From positions 558,001 to 622,000 of the forward strand of contig NZ_JAJVCN010000001.1 of the NCBI RefSeq assembly GCF_021390435.2: a stretch of 64,000 bases of DNA, given 5' to 3'. The position numbers were made by a program, and so were the translations under genes. Positions 1 to 8,885 of this stretch are shown piece by piece. Under the pieces are notes generated by a model. It saw only the letters and a list, made by a program, of their open reading frames with translations, did not search any database and had not been told where the DNA came from. Source of the stretch: Kibdelosporangium philippinense. GTDB lineage: Bacteria > Actinomycetota > Actinomycetes > Mycobacteriales > Pseudonocardiaceae. Positions within the stretch are counted from its first letter, which is position 1. Every line of letters starts with the position of its first letter.

Positions 1-265
1 GGGCGCTGTTGCGCCAGGCAATCTGGGCACCGAAGGTCAGTTCCGCTGTCGTGTGCTGATAGGTACCGGTCAGGTCGATCTCGGTCATCACCCAGGCCAC
101 GCGCCGGTCAGCGTCACCGGCTGCCGGGTTTTCCGCGTAGTACAGCCGAAGGAACTCCTCGGCCTCGGCTGGGTCCACTGGGTCGTCCGTGGCAGGCGGT
201 GGACTGGGGGATAACAGAGTGTCGCTTGGCTGCCACGGACCGGGTCTGTCACCGCTGACGATCAT
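1..265 (-). CDS. nos: Nitric oxide synthase oxygenase, 5' part only
   Basis: The first 88 residues of a bacterial nitric oxide synthase oxygenase domain are visible, and the gene runs off the left edge. After a Pro-rich start, residues about 35-88 contain EEFLRLYYAENP, RVAWVMTEIDLTGTY and LTFGAQIAWRNSA. The last stretch matches the NOS signature just before the Arg-Cys-Ile-Gly segment that holds the haem-ligating Cys, which itself lies outside the window. The family oxidises L-arginine to citrulline and NO with haem and tetrahydrobiopterin or tetrahydrofolate, in the cytoplasm. It starts ATG and is divergent from the beta-propeller gene. Identification rests on motif recognition of a fragment. 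Confidence 0.8.
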   Translation of the reverse strand, partial: MIVSGDRPGPWQPSDTLLSPSPPPATDDPVDPAEAEEFLRLYYAENPAAGDADRRVAWVMTEIDLTGTYQHTTAELTFGAQIAWRNSA

Positions 266-325
266 CGCCGCAATCTAACCGTTACCAATATCGTCAGCAA
301 CGGATTCCGGCCATGTCACCGTCTT

Positions 326-2416
326 GTGTGTATGGCAGGGAAAGCAGGGTTACCGAGAGTTGGCAAGTCCAGGATCGTCGCCGGGGGCGCGATCGCGGTC
401 GTCATCGGCGGCATCGTCGCCGCGGCCTCGGTCACCTCCACTGCCGATCTGACAGCTTCCACCTCGGATTCTCACTCGGACAAGGTCACGGACCTCCCTT
501 CAGGCGCGATCTCTCTTGTCGCCTTCGACTCGTGTGAAACAGCGTTGTCGGGACTCAGGAAGGCCGCATGGCCATACATTGGCCCGTTCGGTTTCGGGGG
601 CGGTTATGCCCTGTCCACCCGTGGTGGTGGGGCAATCGCCGACTCCATGCCAGCGCCGGCCGCGGCGAACGGATCAGGCGGGATAGCCAAACGTGAGGCA
701 CAGGCGCCGCAGGGTTCGGCCGCGGGTCAACAAGGCGGTCAGGGACCGGGCCATTCGTCGACCAACAACCACGAAACCAACGTCGATGAGCCGGACATCG
801 TCAAGACGGACGGCAAACGGATCCTTTCGGTGGTCGACGGCAAGCTGAAGGTCATCGACGTGGCCTCCCGCAAGATCACCGGAACCCTTGACGTACCGGA
901 CCTTTACGTCTCCCAGATGCTCATCTTCGGTGACCGTGCGCTGTTCGTGGCAAGCCAGGACCACGTCGTCTATGACATGCCAACGCCGATTCCAGGCGGC
1001 AAGCCCACCCCGCCGAACATGTCGCCCGTGCCCACCTTTGGTTCGAAGCTCGTGCTCGTCGATCTCGTTGGTACACCGAAGGTCTTGGGTACCTTGGCGG
1101 TAAGCGGTCTGTACGTGGACGCGCGCCAGGTCGGCAGCGTGGCCCGAGTCGTGGTTCGTTCGCAACCGAGACTGAAGTTCTACTACCCGGACGGATCACG
1201 GTCAGACACCACCGTTCTGGAGAAGAACCGCGAAATCGCGCTGAAGTCGACGATCGACGACTGGTTGCCGAGCTACCGGCTGGACAGCGAGGGCAAAACC
1301 ACCGAAGGCAGGCTGGTCGACTGCGCCAAGGTCAGCCATCCCGCCGACTACTCGGGCACCGCGATGCTGAGCGTGCTCACGGTTGATCTGACCAAGGCCC
1401 TGGAGAAGGGCGACCCGGTCACGGTGGCTGCGGACGGCGACACCGTTTATGGCACGGACAAGAGCTTGTACGTGGCCGACGACCACTTCAGCCGCATGAT
1501 GCCGATGCAGCAGCTCCCGCCGGGCAGCACAGACCGACCGACCTCGCCGCCTGCGCCGAGCAAGACTCAGATCCACCGGTTTGACATCGCCGGTAGCGCA
1601 CCGCCGAAGTACGCTGGATCTGGTGAAGTCGACGGACAGTTGCTCAACCAGTACTCGTTGTCCGAGTTCGACGGGCACCTTCGGGTCGCCACGACTGTGG
1701 GCGCGGGTTGGGGCGGGGTGTCTGCCGATGTGCAATCGCAGAGCATGGTCACCGTGCTCGCCCGTGGAGACAAAGGACTGACTCAGGTCGGCAAGGTCGA
1801 CGGTCTTGGCAAGGGCGAACGCATCTATGCCGTGCGGTTCTTCGGCGCGGTGGGCTATGTGGTCACCTTCCGGCAAGTTGATCCTTTGTACACACTCGAC
1901 TTGTCTCAACCGGCCAAGCCGCGCGTGGTTGGCGAGTTGAAGATCACGGGATACTCGGCCTACTTGCATCCCGTCGGCCCGGGCAAGGTGCTTGGTGTCG
2001 GGCAGGAGGCGACGGACCAGGGGCGGCGGCTTGGCGCGCAGGTGTCGCTGTTCGACGTCAACAACCCGGCTGCGCCGAACCGTCTTGCGCAGCAGCAGAT
2101 CGACGGCGGATCGTCCGAAGTGGAGTATGACCCGCACGCCTTCCTGTACTGGCCCGAGCGCAATCTTGTTGTGGTGCCGGTGATGAGCAACAAACAGGGC
2201 GGTATTCGTGAAGGCGAGTGGCAGACGCTCAACTATGCTCTGGTGTTGCGGCTGGACGGGAATGCGTTGGTCGAGGTTGGGCGCGTCTCGCATCCGACTG
2301 GGATGATCAGGCGGTCGATCGTGATCGGCGATGAGTTGTGGACCGTGTCCGACGGTGGCTTCATGGCCAGTGCTCTTGATGGGCTGGGCCAACGGGGTTG
2401 GGTACCGCTTCGGTGA
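326..2416 (+). CDS. Secreted or membrane-anchored beta-propeller protein
   Basis: This 696-residue protein has an N-terminal hydrophobic segment at about residues 17-40, which could be an uncleaved anchor or a signal peptide. A Gly/Ala/Gln-rich linker follows, then a long domain with the marker NETNVDEPDIVKTDGKRIL-like signature of the actinobacterial C-terminal beta-propeller family (PF09826, distant WD40 relatives). Repeated segments such as KLKVIDV and VSLFDVNNPAAP fit propeller blades. The molecular role of the family is unknown to me; an extracytoplasmic scaffold or sensor is inferred. GTG (326) is the first in-frame start, and ATG at 332 is an equal alternative. The gene stands alone between nos and the opposing sugar operon. 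Confidence 0.8.
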   Translation: MCMAGKAGLPRVGKSRIVAGGAIAVVIGGIVAAASVTSTADLTASTSDSHSDKVTDLPSGAISLVAFDSCETALSGLRKAAWPYIGPFGFGGGYALSTRGGGAIADSMPAPAAANGSGGIAKREAQAPQGSAAGQQGGQGPGHSSTNNHETNVDEPDIVKTDGKRILSVVDGKLKVIDVASRKITGTLDVPDLYVSQMLIFGDRALFVASQDHVVYDMPTPIPGGKPTPPNMSPVPTFGSKLVLVDLVGTPKVLGTLAVSGLYVDARQVGSVARVVVRSQPRLKFYYPDGSRSDTTVLEKNREIALKSTIDDWLPSYRLDSEGKTTEGRLVDCAKVSHPADYSGTAMLSVLTVDLTKALEKGDPVTVAADGDTVYGTDKSLYVADDHFSRMMPMQQLPPGSTDRPTSPPAPSKTQIHRFDIAGSAPPKYAGSGEVDGQLLNQYSLSEFDGHLRVATTVGAGWGGVSADVQSQSMVTVLARGDKGLTQVGKVDGLGKGERIYAVRFFGAVGYVVTFRQVDPLYTLDLSQPAKPRVVGELKITGYSAYLHPVGPGKVLGVGQEATDQGRRLGAQVSLFDVNNPAAPNRLAQQQIDGGSSEVEYDPHAFLYWPERNLVVVPVMSNKQGGIREGEWQTLNYALVLRLDGNALVEVGRVSHPTGMIRRSIVIGDELWTVSDGGFMASALDGLGQRGWVPLR

Positions 2417-2463
2417 GGTTGGTCGCATGCGTTCAGAATAGTTGAACCTGTGTTCGAGTGGCA

Positions 2464-3552
2464 TCACTCGATCGGGTAGCTGTTTTTCCCTTGGGAGAGA
2501 AGGGAAAGGGGCTTGAAGGTCGCATTTACCGCGGGGTCGTCACTCAGCGCAGCGGTTGCGAGCAGGATGGCGCCCGCCGTCCATGTGGTCCGCTCTTCCG
2601 GCCAGATGACGTGGTTGGCGAACTGGTAACCGGTCCAATAAGAACCGTCTGAATGCCGGAGTACCTCGATATCGGTCAACAGCTGCCGGGCGCGCGCATC
2701 TCCTTGTAGGGCAAGGGTGAGCGCGAGCTCGGCGGTTTCGCCGCCGGTCACCCACGGTTGATCGAAGACGCATCGGACTCCGAGGCCGGGGACGACGAAC
2801 CGGTCCCAGTCGCGGGAAAGTCTTTGGGCCGCTTCGGATCCGGTGATGGCTGCGCAGAGGATGGGGTAGTACCAGTCCATCGAGTGTGGCTTGGCCGCGA
2901 ACAGTTCCGGTCGAGTGCGGATGACGGTGGCTAGGTCGGCAGCGGCGGAAATCCATTGGGGGCGTGGGGAGTTGACGCGTTTGGCGATCGCGGCTGCGCA
3001 GAGCAAGGACTGGTGGATGCTGGAGCAGCCGGTTAGGAGGAAGAGGGGAGGTGGGGGTGCCTCTTGGAGGGGTGTTGGTGGGGTGTGGTTGGGGTGGAGC
3101 GGTGTTGATGAGGAGCGGTTCGGTGGTGGCGATGGCAGGGGGAAATGGTTCGGCGGTGGGAACGGCTGCGCGGCGCGCCACTGGATGGCGCCTTCGGGAG
3201 AGCGCAACAGGAGGACGAACTCGATGGCCTTTTCCACCGTCGGCCACAGCTCTCTTAAGAAGGACGAGTCTCGCGTGCTCAGGGCGTGGTGCAGGACGCC
3301 GACCGCTATGTATGCCGTGAAGTTTGAATCTTTTGCCGGATCCGTCACTTGCCCGTCGCGGTATTCCGCGTACCACGAGCCGTCGGGGTTTTGGGTGTTG
3401 GCGAGCCATCGGTAGGCCGCTGCTGCTTCTGTGTGGTGGCCTGCGACGTCTAGGCCCATTGCGGCTTCTATGTGGTTCCATGGATCTAGCTGTCCGCCTG
3501 GAAACCAGGGGATGGCGCCGGATGGTTCTTGGACCGAGGCTATCCACGTCAT
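2464..3552 (-). CDS. Prenyltransferase/squalene-cyclase-like alpha-toroid protein
   Basis: This 362-residue protein has repeats typical of alpha/alpha-toroid prenyltransferase or squalene-cyclase-like proteins (for example ANTQNPDGSWYAEY and VLRHSDGSYWTGYQ). It is the last gene of a glycosyltransferase/methyltransferase/toroid operon that I recognise as a recurrent actinobacterial trio. Its ATG overlaps the methyltransferase TGA by 4 bp (ATGA), which decides the start even though the frame stays open upstream. Residues 129-170 are an unusual Pro-rich stretch inserted between the conserved segments EGAIQWRA and LLTGCSSIHQSL. Substrate and product are unknown; a role in making a glycosylated lipid or cell-wall metabolite is inferred from context. 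Confidence 0.75.
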   Translation of the reverse strand: MTWIASVQEPSGAIPWFPGGQLDPWNHIEAAMGLDVAGHHTEAAAAYRWLANTQNPDGSWYAEYRDGQVTDPAKDSNFTAYIAVGVLHHALSTRDSSFLRELWPTVEKAIEFVLLLRSPEGAIQWRAAQPFPPPNHFPLPSPPPNRSSSTPLHPNHTPPTPLQEAPPPPLFLLTGCSSIHQSLLCAAAIAKRVNSPRPQWISAAADLATVIRTRPELFAAKPHSMDWYYPILCAAITGSEAAQRLSRDWDRFVVPGLGVRCVFDQPWVTGGETAELALTLALQGDARARQLLTDIEVLRHSDGSYWTGYQFANHVIWPEERTTWTAGAILLATAALSDDPAVNATFKPLSLLSQGKNSYPIE

Positions 3553-4253
3553 TCTGGCTTCCTCGCGTAGATCACCAGGCTTTTGCCGAGCAGTGGGTTC
3601 AGCAGCTTTTCCAGTACTCGGGTCAGCTTGGGTGCTTTGATGATGTCCCACAGGAGAAAGCGGTGGTACAGGCGGACTGTCGCCGCCTCGTTGTCTACTC
3701 CCACCGCGCATTTCAGCCACCAGTAGGGTGAATGCAAGGCATGGGCGTGATGGGTCTGGATGGGTTCGAGTCCGGCTTCTCGTAGTTGGTGGAGGAGTTG
3801 ACGTTTGCGATAGATCCTGACGTGGCCGCCTTCGACTTCGTGATAGGCCTTGGAAAGTGCCCAGCAGATCCGCTCTGGCCACCATCGGGGGACCGTCACC
3901 GCCACTGTTCCGCCTGGTTTGAGGACGCGCGCTGTTTCGGCGATCATGCCGATGTCGTCGGGGACGTGTTCAAGGATTTCGGCCGCTATTACTCTGTCAA
4001 AACTTGCGTCTGGGAAGGGGAGGGCTAGGCCGGTTGCGCGCACGGCTGCCGTTGCGCCGGTGGATTCTCCTACTTCTTTCATCGCCGCGAACATGTCTCG
4101 GACGTCTTTGAGGTCGGCTTCGTTGAGGTCCAAGGCGATTACGTGTGCGCCTTTCTTCGCCGCCTCGAAGGCGTGTCGGCCGCCTCCACAGCCTAGGTCC
4201 AGCACTTGATCTCCAGGCTTGATGTGGAGACGACCGAAGTGGACGGTCAGCAA
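3549..4253 (-). CDS. Class I SAM-dependent methyltransferase
   Basis: About 234 residues with a complete class I methyltransferase core: motif I VLDLGCGGGRHAFEAAKKG, acidic motif II IALDLNEADL, and motif IV/V around DRVIAAEILEHVPDD and VLKPGGTVAVTVPRWWP. The frame is open further upstream, but that part overlaps the glycosyltransferase gene and is not protein-like. The natural start is TTG at 4253, giving MLTVHFGRLHIKPGD, which matches the usual N terminus of this family as I know it. It overlaps the upstream glycosyltransferase by 7 bp and the downstream gene by 4 bp, so it is translationally coupled in a three-gene operon. The acceptor molecule is unknown. Confidence 0.8.
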   Translation of the reverse strand: MLTVHFGRLHIKPGDQVLDLGCGGGRHAFEAAKKGAHVIALDLNEADLKDVRDMFAAMKEVGESTGATAAVRATGLALPFPDASFDRVIAAEILEHVPDDIGMIAETARVLKPGGTVAVTVPRWWPERICWALSKAYHEVEGGHVRIYRKRQLLHQLREAGLEPIQTHHAHALHSPYWWLKCAVGVDNEAATVRLYHRFLLWDIIKAPKLTRVLEKLLNPLLGKSLVIYARKPE

Positions 4254-5368
4254 CTGAGCAGCTCCTGGTAGCAGGCGACGGTTTCTTCCGCTGTTCTGCG
4301 CCAGCTCAACTGTCCGGCACGGGCTAGTCCTCGCTGGCCGAGTTGGGCTCGGCGGGCGGGATTGTCCAGCAGTTCGGTCATGGCTTGGGTCAAGGCTGCC
4401 GCATTTGCTGGTGGGACGAGGATTCCGGCGTCTCCGATCACTTCCGGCAGGGCTCCTCCTGTCGTTGCCACTAGTGGGACTCCGCAGGCCATTGCTTCGG
4501 CCGCGGGCAGCGAGAAGCCTTCGAACAGGGAAGGGACACACAGGATTTCCGCGCTGGCGATCAGCGCCGCGTACTCCTCGTCCGGGAGATTGGAGACGAA
4601 CTTGACGCCAGGGGCTGGTTCGGAGCGGCCTATCACTACGAGTTCGCAGTCTCTCCGGACTTCTTTGAATGCGGCTAGAAGATACCGGAGGCCTTTGATC
4701 GGGTCGTGTGAGCTGGCGACGCACACAATCCGTCCTGGGACGGGTTTTCCCGGGCGGAACATGGTGTCCGCGCTCAGTGGTGTCACTCGGACGGCTGAGG
4801 CTCGAACACCCATCCGGGAAACGATTTCGTCGCGGGATGCGGTGGAGACTGTTAGTGTCAAAGGCAATTGGCGGGCTACTCGGTTTTGCATTCGGGTGAA
4901 GGAGTACCAGCGCTCCGAGCCTGGTTTGAGGCCGCTGTCGATCGCGACTGGATGGTGCACGGTTGCCAGCACCGGCTTGCCTAGCCCCAGCAGGCCGTAG
5001 CCGAGGCTTTGGTTGTCGTGCACGACGTCGAAATCTCGGGTGGCGAGGTAGTGCCGGACTCGCAAGGAAAACGCCAGTGGTTCGGTGAATCGGCCCGAAC
5101 GCATGCCTGCGAACTCGATCCAGTCTGGCAGTCGGCGCAGTTCCGCTAGACTCGGTGTGCGGAAAGGGTTTGGCTCCGCGTAAAGGTCGAGCGCGGGTGC
5201 GCGGACAAGGTGGACGCCGGGATCGACCACTGGATAGGGCGGTCCGCTGATCACCTCGACGTAATGGCCCATTGCCACGAACTCACGGCTCAGGTGTCTT
5301 ATGTAGACGCCTTGACCGCCACAATTCTTCTTACCGCGATACGTCAGCAGCGCGACCCGCAGGCTCAC
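4247..5368 (-). CDS. Family 4 glycosyltransferase (GT-B fold)
   Basis: This 373-residue GT4-type glycosyltransferase has an N-terminal Rossmann half with the GT4 Gly-rich loop (LTYRGKKNCGGQGVYIRHLS). The C-terminal half contains VCVPSLFEGFSLPAAEAMACG, split here as SLFEGFSLPA and AEAMACGVPLVA, the EX7E donor-binding motif. The retaining family transfers a sugar from a nucleotide or lipid donor in the cytoplasm. It is first in the operon with the methyltransferase and the toroid protein, suggesting sequential tailoring of one molecule. The upstream gene is the caspase-like protein on the same strand, only 3 bp away from the end of its C-terminal fragment. Confidence 0.9.
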   Translation of the reverse strand: MSLRVALLTYRGKKNCGGQGVYIRHLSREFVAMGHYVEVISGPPYPVVDPGVHLVRAPALDLYAEPNPFRTPSLAELRRLPDWIEFAGMRSGRFTEPLAFSLRVRHYLATRDFDVVHDNQSLGYGLLGLGKPVLATVHHPVAIDSGLKPGSERWYSFTRMQNRVARQLPLTLTVSTASRDEIVSRMGVRASAVRVTPLSADTMFRPGKPVPGRIVCVASSHDPIKGLRYLLAAFKEVRRDCELVVIGRSEPAPGVKFVSNLPDEEYAALIASAEILCVPSLFEGFSLPAAEAMACGVPLVATTGGALPEVIGDAGILVPPANAAALTQAMTELLDNPARRAQLGQRGLARAGQLSWRRTAEETVACYQELLSC

Positions 5369-5371
5369 TGG

Positions 5372-5581
5372 TCACCCCATGAGTTCGCGCACCCTCGCTT
5401 CGATTTTGAGCGTTTCGCGGTGGTCTTCGCGACCGTACAAGCGTTTGGACCGTTCGATGAATGGCTGGAGACCGGCCACGTCATTCCAGTAGAGGAAGAC
5501 GCCGACTTCCACCGCGCGCGGGTCATCATCCCTCAGCCCTGCCACGTACTCGATGAGTCGGCGTCGGTTGTCGAAAAACAT
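5372..5581 (-). CDS. Out-of-frame C-terminal fragment of the caspase-TPR protein
   Basis: This short frame (69 codons from an internal ATG) has no gene identity of its own. Its final residues RSKRLYGREDHRETLKIEA match the TPR unit seen in the upstream frame, where repeats contain LLGPHHPETLHAR. The frame joins the caspase-TPR gene if one C is removed from the ten-base G/C run at 5583-5592. The joined reading is then ...SESAYPPP followed by MFFDNRRRLIEY. I therefore read it as the true C terminus of the upstream gene rather than a separate gene. Whether the shift is a mutation, phase variation or a base-call error cannot be told here. Confidence 0.65.
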   Translation of the reverse strand: MFFDNRRRLIEYVAGLRDDDPRAVEVGVFLYWNDVAGLQPFIERSKRLYGREDHRETLKIEARVRELMG

Positions 5582-7862
5582 CGGGGGGGGGGTACGCCGA
5601 TTCCGAGGTGTAGAAATCGTAGTTCAGGCGGGAGTTGATGGTGACTTCGTTGTCTGGTCCCAGTGCTGCTTCCGCAACCGGGATCAACTCCAGCGACAAA
5701 CGTGCGGATTCTGTGCCGTCGCCGAGCTTTCCGGTTGCCACGGCGTGGAGGTGGCGGGCGTGCAAGGTCTCCGGGTGGTGTGGGCCGAGCAGACGGGTTG
5801 CTTGGTCGATGACCATGCGCAGGTGGGCTTCCGACTCGGTTGGACGGTCCAGTTCGAAGAGCAGGTAACCGATGTTGTTACGGATGCTGAAGATCTCCGG
5901 GTCGTCGGCGGACAACGACTTTTCGGCGGTAGGAAGCAATGTCTCGAATGAACTCAACGCTGTTACCGCGTCGCCGATCTTCACTTTCGAGGTCAGATAT
6001 CGGGCCTGTGCGATGATCGCGACCTTGGCGTGAGTGCCGATGGCGGTTGCGATTCGGCTACTCCACAATTCCCACATGGCATGGTTTTCCGCAGGAACCT
6101 TCGAACCGCGCTGTTCCAAGCACTGCAGGACTTCGATCACGCGATTGGCGTGCCAAAGGTGTACGGCCGCCATGGCGTCGGCGTAGACCTGTTCGGGACT
6201 GCCTGAAGCCCGGTTAGTGGGCGGCGCCAGTCGTATCAGCGTGTCGGCGATGGCCGAGTGTGCTTGAGTACTACCGGGCGGGAGACTGCCGGTGATGGCG
6301 ACCGTCTCGCGTGATGTGCCAGCGTCCAAGCGGCGCATGTTGTTCTGCTGCAGCACGAAATCTCGGACCGCGCTCACCGGGAGTCCGCTCGCTTCGATCA
6401 GAACCGACGTCGGGACGGGGGCCTTTCCGCAGGCGCGCACCAAGTCCATCAGCTCAGGTGGCGAGATCGGGCCGATGTCGGTGGGCGGGGCTTCCACTTC
6501 ATCCGGTTCTTCGTTCGGCGGGATCCATGATTTGGTGCCGCCCGGGTCGCCAGTAGGCCGCACATCGGGCTTGATCGGCGCGCCTACCCAGATCTGTGCC
6601 TCCGCCGTGATCGGGCTTCCCACCGCCAGCACGATCTGGGCGTTCTCCAGCGCTAGCAAGGCATGGACGAGGCGGTCTCGGGAAACCGTCGGCAGGTCGT
6701 CAACGCCGTCCACCGCGATTCGGGCTTTGAGCTGGGAATCGCGCAGTGGCCCGGCGACGGCGCGTTCGAAAGCGTCAGCCAAGTTCCAGGAAGCTTCATC
6801 GGCGGACGACTCGAACGTGCGGGCCGCGTCGGCGAAGCCGGGTACGTTCTTGCTGAGCTGACGGGCCAGTTCTGTGGCTATCCGTTCGACTGTGTCCGTT
6901 GCGGACACGAATACCACCGCGTCCATCAGCTGAGGCGGGATGACCGCACGGGCAACTGACGGCCGGGCCAAGGCGGCGATCAGGCTGGACTTGTCCGAAC
7001 CGGCCACTGTGATGGTCCGTGTTCCCATAAGCAGGTGGCCGACCAGGGTCTGGAGTTGTTGCGGGGGAACGTAATCACGGGTCAGGGTGTCGATCAGGTC
7101 GGCGGCTGGGTTGTCCGCGGCCTGCGACGAACGCCATGCGTCAGATGTGTTCCTGGCCAGCCACAGGCCTTCGTCACCTGCTGTGATCTCACGTCTGCCG
7201 TCGAAGGCCAAGTGGACCGCGGTCTGCGACGGGCACAACCCGGACAACGCCACTTTCATGTCAGGGCAGCGCAATCGGGCACCCAGCTCGGCATGCCCGG
7301 ACCTCATGATGTTGACCAATTGCTTGCTGAAACAGCCGTTGGCCGCGGCGCGGTCGTCCGACGCCGTGAGCACCTCGAACCGGCGTCCAGCCTGGCCGAC
7401 GATCTGGATCCAGCGGTCGCCAGCCTGCTGGGCCGCGATTCCCGCGTGGCACGTGTCCAGCAGCAACACCAGGCCGTCCAGCAGCGAATGCTGCCCGAGC
7501 AGTTCACGGATCCGCTGCGCCAGCAGGAAAGCCGTGCGGCTGTTTGGCGGGAGAGGAGTGTCTTTCACCAGGAAGTAGAAGTCGTCGAAGGTGTATTCGC
7601 CGTGCCCTACCAGGGCGATGAACAGGGTGGCTTCGTCCTCCGACGCACGTTCGAAGGCCGATGTCACTGCTGAATCCAGTTCGGCGGCTGTTGGGTCGAC
7701 GAGTAACGGAGTGTCAGGCAGGGCCGGTACGCAACCGCCAATCGAGGGATCCAGCAATACTTCGGCGACGTCACGGGCCGCGTTGGGCAGAAACGACAAC
7801 AGGTTCAGCCCCTCGCACTGGGATGCGATCACCAGCGCCCGACGTTCTCCCACGGTTGTCAC
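5526..7862 (-). CDS. Caspase-like peptidase with degenerate NTPase and TPR repeats (EACC1-type)
   Basis: This 778-residue protein starts GTG. The caspase domain is at about residues 1-250. The catalytic His87 lies in ALVGHGEYTFDD and Cys138 in LLLDTCHAGIA, each at the end of a hydrophobic strand as in caspase-fold peptidases. The middle contains a P-loop-like strand (VAGSDKSSLIAAL) and AVDGVDDL, resembling a decayed STAND/NACHT NTPase. The C terminus carries TPRs (LLGPHHPETLHAR). Such caspase-NTPase-TPR proteins are known in actinomycetes as predicted conflict or programmed-death effectors (EACC1-associated group). The frame continues upstream but only antisense to the hydrolase gene. The 3' end is shifted at a G10 run, and the true tail probably lies in 5372-5581. 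Confidence 0.75.
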   Translation of the reverse strand: MTTVGERRALVIASQCEGLNLLSFLPNAARDVAEVLLDPSIGGCVPALPDTPLLVDPTAAELDSAVTSAFERASEDEATLFIALVGHGEYTFDDFYFLVKDTPLPPNSRTAFLLAQRIRELLGQHSLLDGLVLLLDTCHAGIAAQQAGDRWIQIVGQAGRRFEVLTASDDRAAANGCFSKQLVNIMRSGHAELGARLRCPDMKVALSGLCPSQTAVHLAFDGRREITAGDEGLWLARNTSDAWRSSQAADNPAADLIDTLTRDYVPPQQLQTLVGHLLMGTRTITVAGSDKSSLIAALARPSVARAVIPPQLMDAVVFVSATDTVERIATELARQLSKNVPGFADAARTFESSADEASWNLADAFERAVAGPLRDSQLKARIAVDGVDDLPTVSRDRLVHALLALENAQIVLAVGSPITAEAQIWVGAPIKPDVRPTGDPGGTKSWIPPNEEPDEVEAPPTDIGPISPPELMDLVRACGKAPVPTSVLIEASGLPVSAVRDFVLQQNNMRRLDAGTSRETVAITGSLPPGSTQAHSAIADTLIRLAPPTNRASGSPEQVYADAMAAVHLWHANRVIEVLQCLEQRGSKVPAENHAMWELWSSRIATAIGTHAKVAIIAQARYLTSKVKIGDAVTALSSFETLLPTAEKSLSADDPEIFSIRNNIGYLLFELDRPTESEAHLRMVIDQATRLLGPHHPETLHARHLHAVATGKLGDGTESARLSLELIPVAEAALGPDNEVTINSRLNYDFYTSESAYPPPDVFRQPTPTHRVRGRAEG

Positions 7863-7877
7863 GATAGCCTCACGGGC

Positions 7878-8789
7878 ATGGCGGAGGTCGTGCTCGTCCA
7901 CGGGATCGCGCAGGAGCAGAAGTCGGCGGACGGCCTCGAGGCCGAGTGGCTGCCCAGCCTGGCAGGCGGCGTCCGGGTCGCCGGATATCCCGAGCTCGCC
8001 GATCGGCTGTGGCGGACGAGGGAGATCGACGTCCGGATGGCGTTCTACGGCGACCTGTTCCTGGCCAAGGACCAGCAGGGCGGCGCCGAGGAGCTCGACG
8101 AGACCGAGCAGGAGTTCGCCGAGCAGCTCGGCCGGGAGTGGCTGAAGCGCGCGGCTGAGGATGCCAGCCGCGAGTCTGACCGGGTCACGGCTCGGCGTGA
8201 GCTCGAAGGCCAGACCGGAGAGACCCAGGGCGTCCGCGCGGCTCTCAGGCCCGTGGTCAACAGCCTGGTTCGGCTGAAGCCGTTCGCGCGGTTCGGGGTC
8301 GCGCTGGCTGAGCGGATGGTTGTGAAGGCGTTGCGGCAGGTCACGCGGTATCTGACCGATGAGGACGTGCACGCCGAGGTCCAGCGGAGGGTGCTGAGCC
8401 TGATCGACGCGGACACCAAGGTCGTCGTGTCGCATTCGCTGGGTTCCGTGGTCGCCTACGAGGCCGCTCACCAGCTGGAACGCCCATTGCCGCTGCTCGT
8501 CACCTGCGGCTCGCCACTTGGTCTGCGCACAGTGGTCTACGACCGGCTCCGGCCGCAGCCTCCAGCGGTTCCGCCGCAGGTCAAACGCTGGGTGAACGTG
8601 GTCGACCAAGACGACCTGGTCGCCGCCCGGCCGGAACTGGTGTCGATGTTCCCCGGCGCTCAAGGAGTGCTCGAGAGTTCATACACCGTGGACAACGGAG
8701 CCAAACCCCACGAAGCGGCCTTCTACCTGGCGAAGAAGCAGATCGGTGGACCGGTCGGGGAAACGATTACTGGACATCACAGCTGGTGA
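7878..8789 (+). CDS. Alpha/beta hydrolase-like protein, caspase partner
   Basis: This 303-residue protein opens with a hydrolase-type strand and turn (VVLVHGIAQEQKS) and has the nucleophile elbow VVSHSLGSVVAYEA at about residue 190, so Ser is the likely nucleophile in a lipase-like SHSLG motif. The late His may lie in KPHEAAFYL. A charged alpha-helical insertion fills residues 60-130. It is divergent from the caspase gene with only 15 bp between the two start codons, so the pair must share regulatory DNA. Similar hydrolases beside EACC1-type caspases are known in actinomycetes, and a shared stress or phage-response role is inferred. Substrate unknown. Confidence 0.75.
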   Translation: MAEVVLVHGIAQEQKSADGLEAEWLPSLAGGVRVAGYPELADRLWRTREIDVRMAFYGDLFLAKDQQGGAEELDETEQEFAEQLGREWLKRAAEDASRESDRVTARRELEGQTGETQGVRAALRPVVNSLVRLKPFARFGVALAERMVVKALRQVTRYLTDEDVHAEVQRRVLSLIDADTKVVVSHSLGSVVAYEAAHQLERPLPLLVTCGSPLGLRTVVYDRLRPQPPAVPPQVKRWVNVVDQDDLVAARPELVSMFPGAQGVLESSYTVDNGAKPHEAAFYLAKKQIGGPVGETITGHHSW

Positions 8790-8805
8790 CAGGTGTACTC
8801 AGACT

Positions 8806-8838
8806 GCGGTACGGCGGTCTGGGGGTACGCCGTACCGC
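8806..8838 (+). terminator. Intrinsic terminator-like hairpin
   Basis: Perfect 11-bp arms (gcggtacggcg and cgccgtaccgc) enclose an 11-base loop, followed by a short T-containing tract. It lies 17 bp after the hydrolase stop codon and before the pectinase promoter region, so it probably ends the hydrolase transcript. Confidence 0.6.
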
Positions 8839-8885
8839 TCCTTTGTGCTTGACGCCGTGACCGTCCCAGGGGGTACATCTAGGCA

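Noticed and set aside
1202-2467. Long minus-strand reading frame of 421 codons under the beta-propeller gene
   Set aside because: It is antisense to a well-conserved gene and its translation is Arg/His-rich without motifs.
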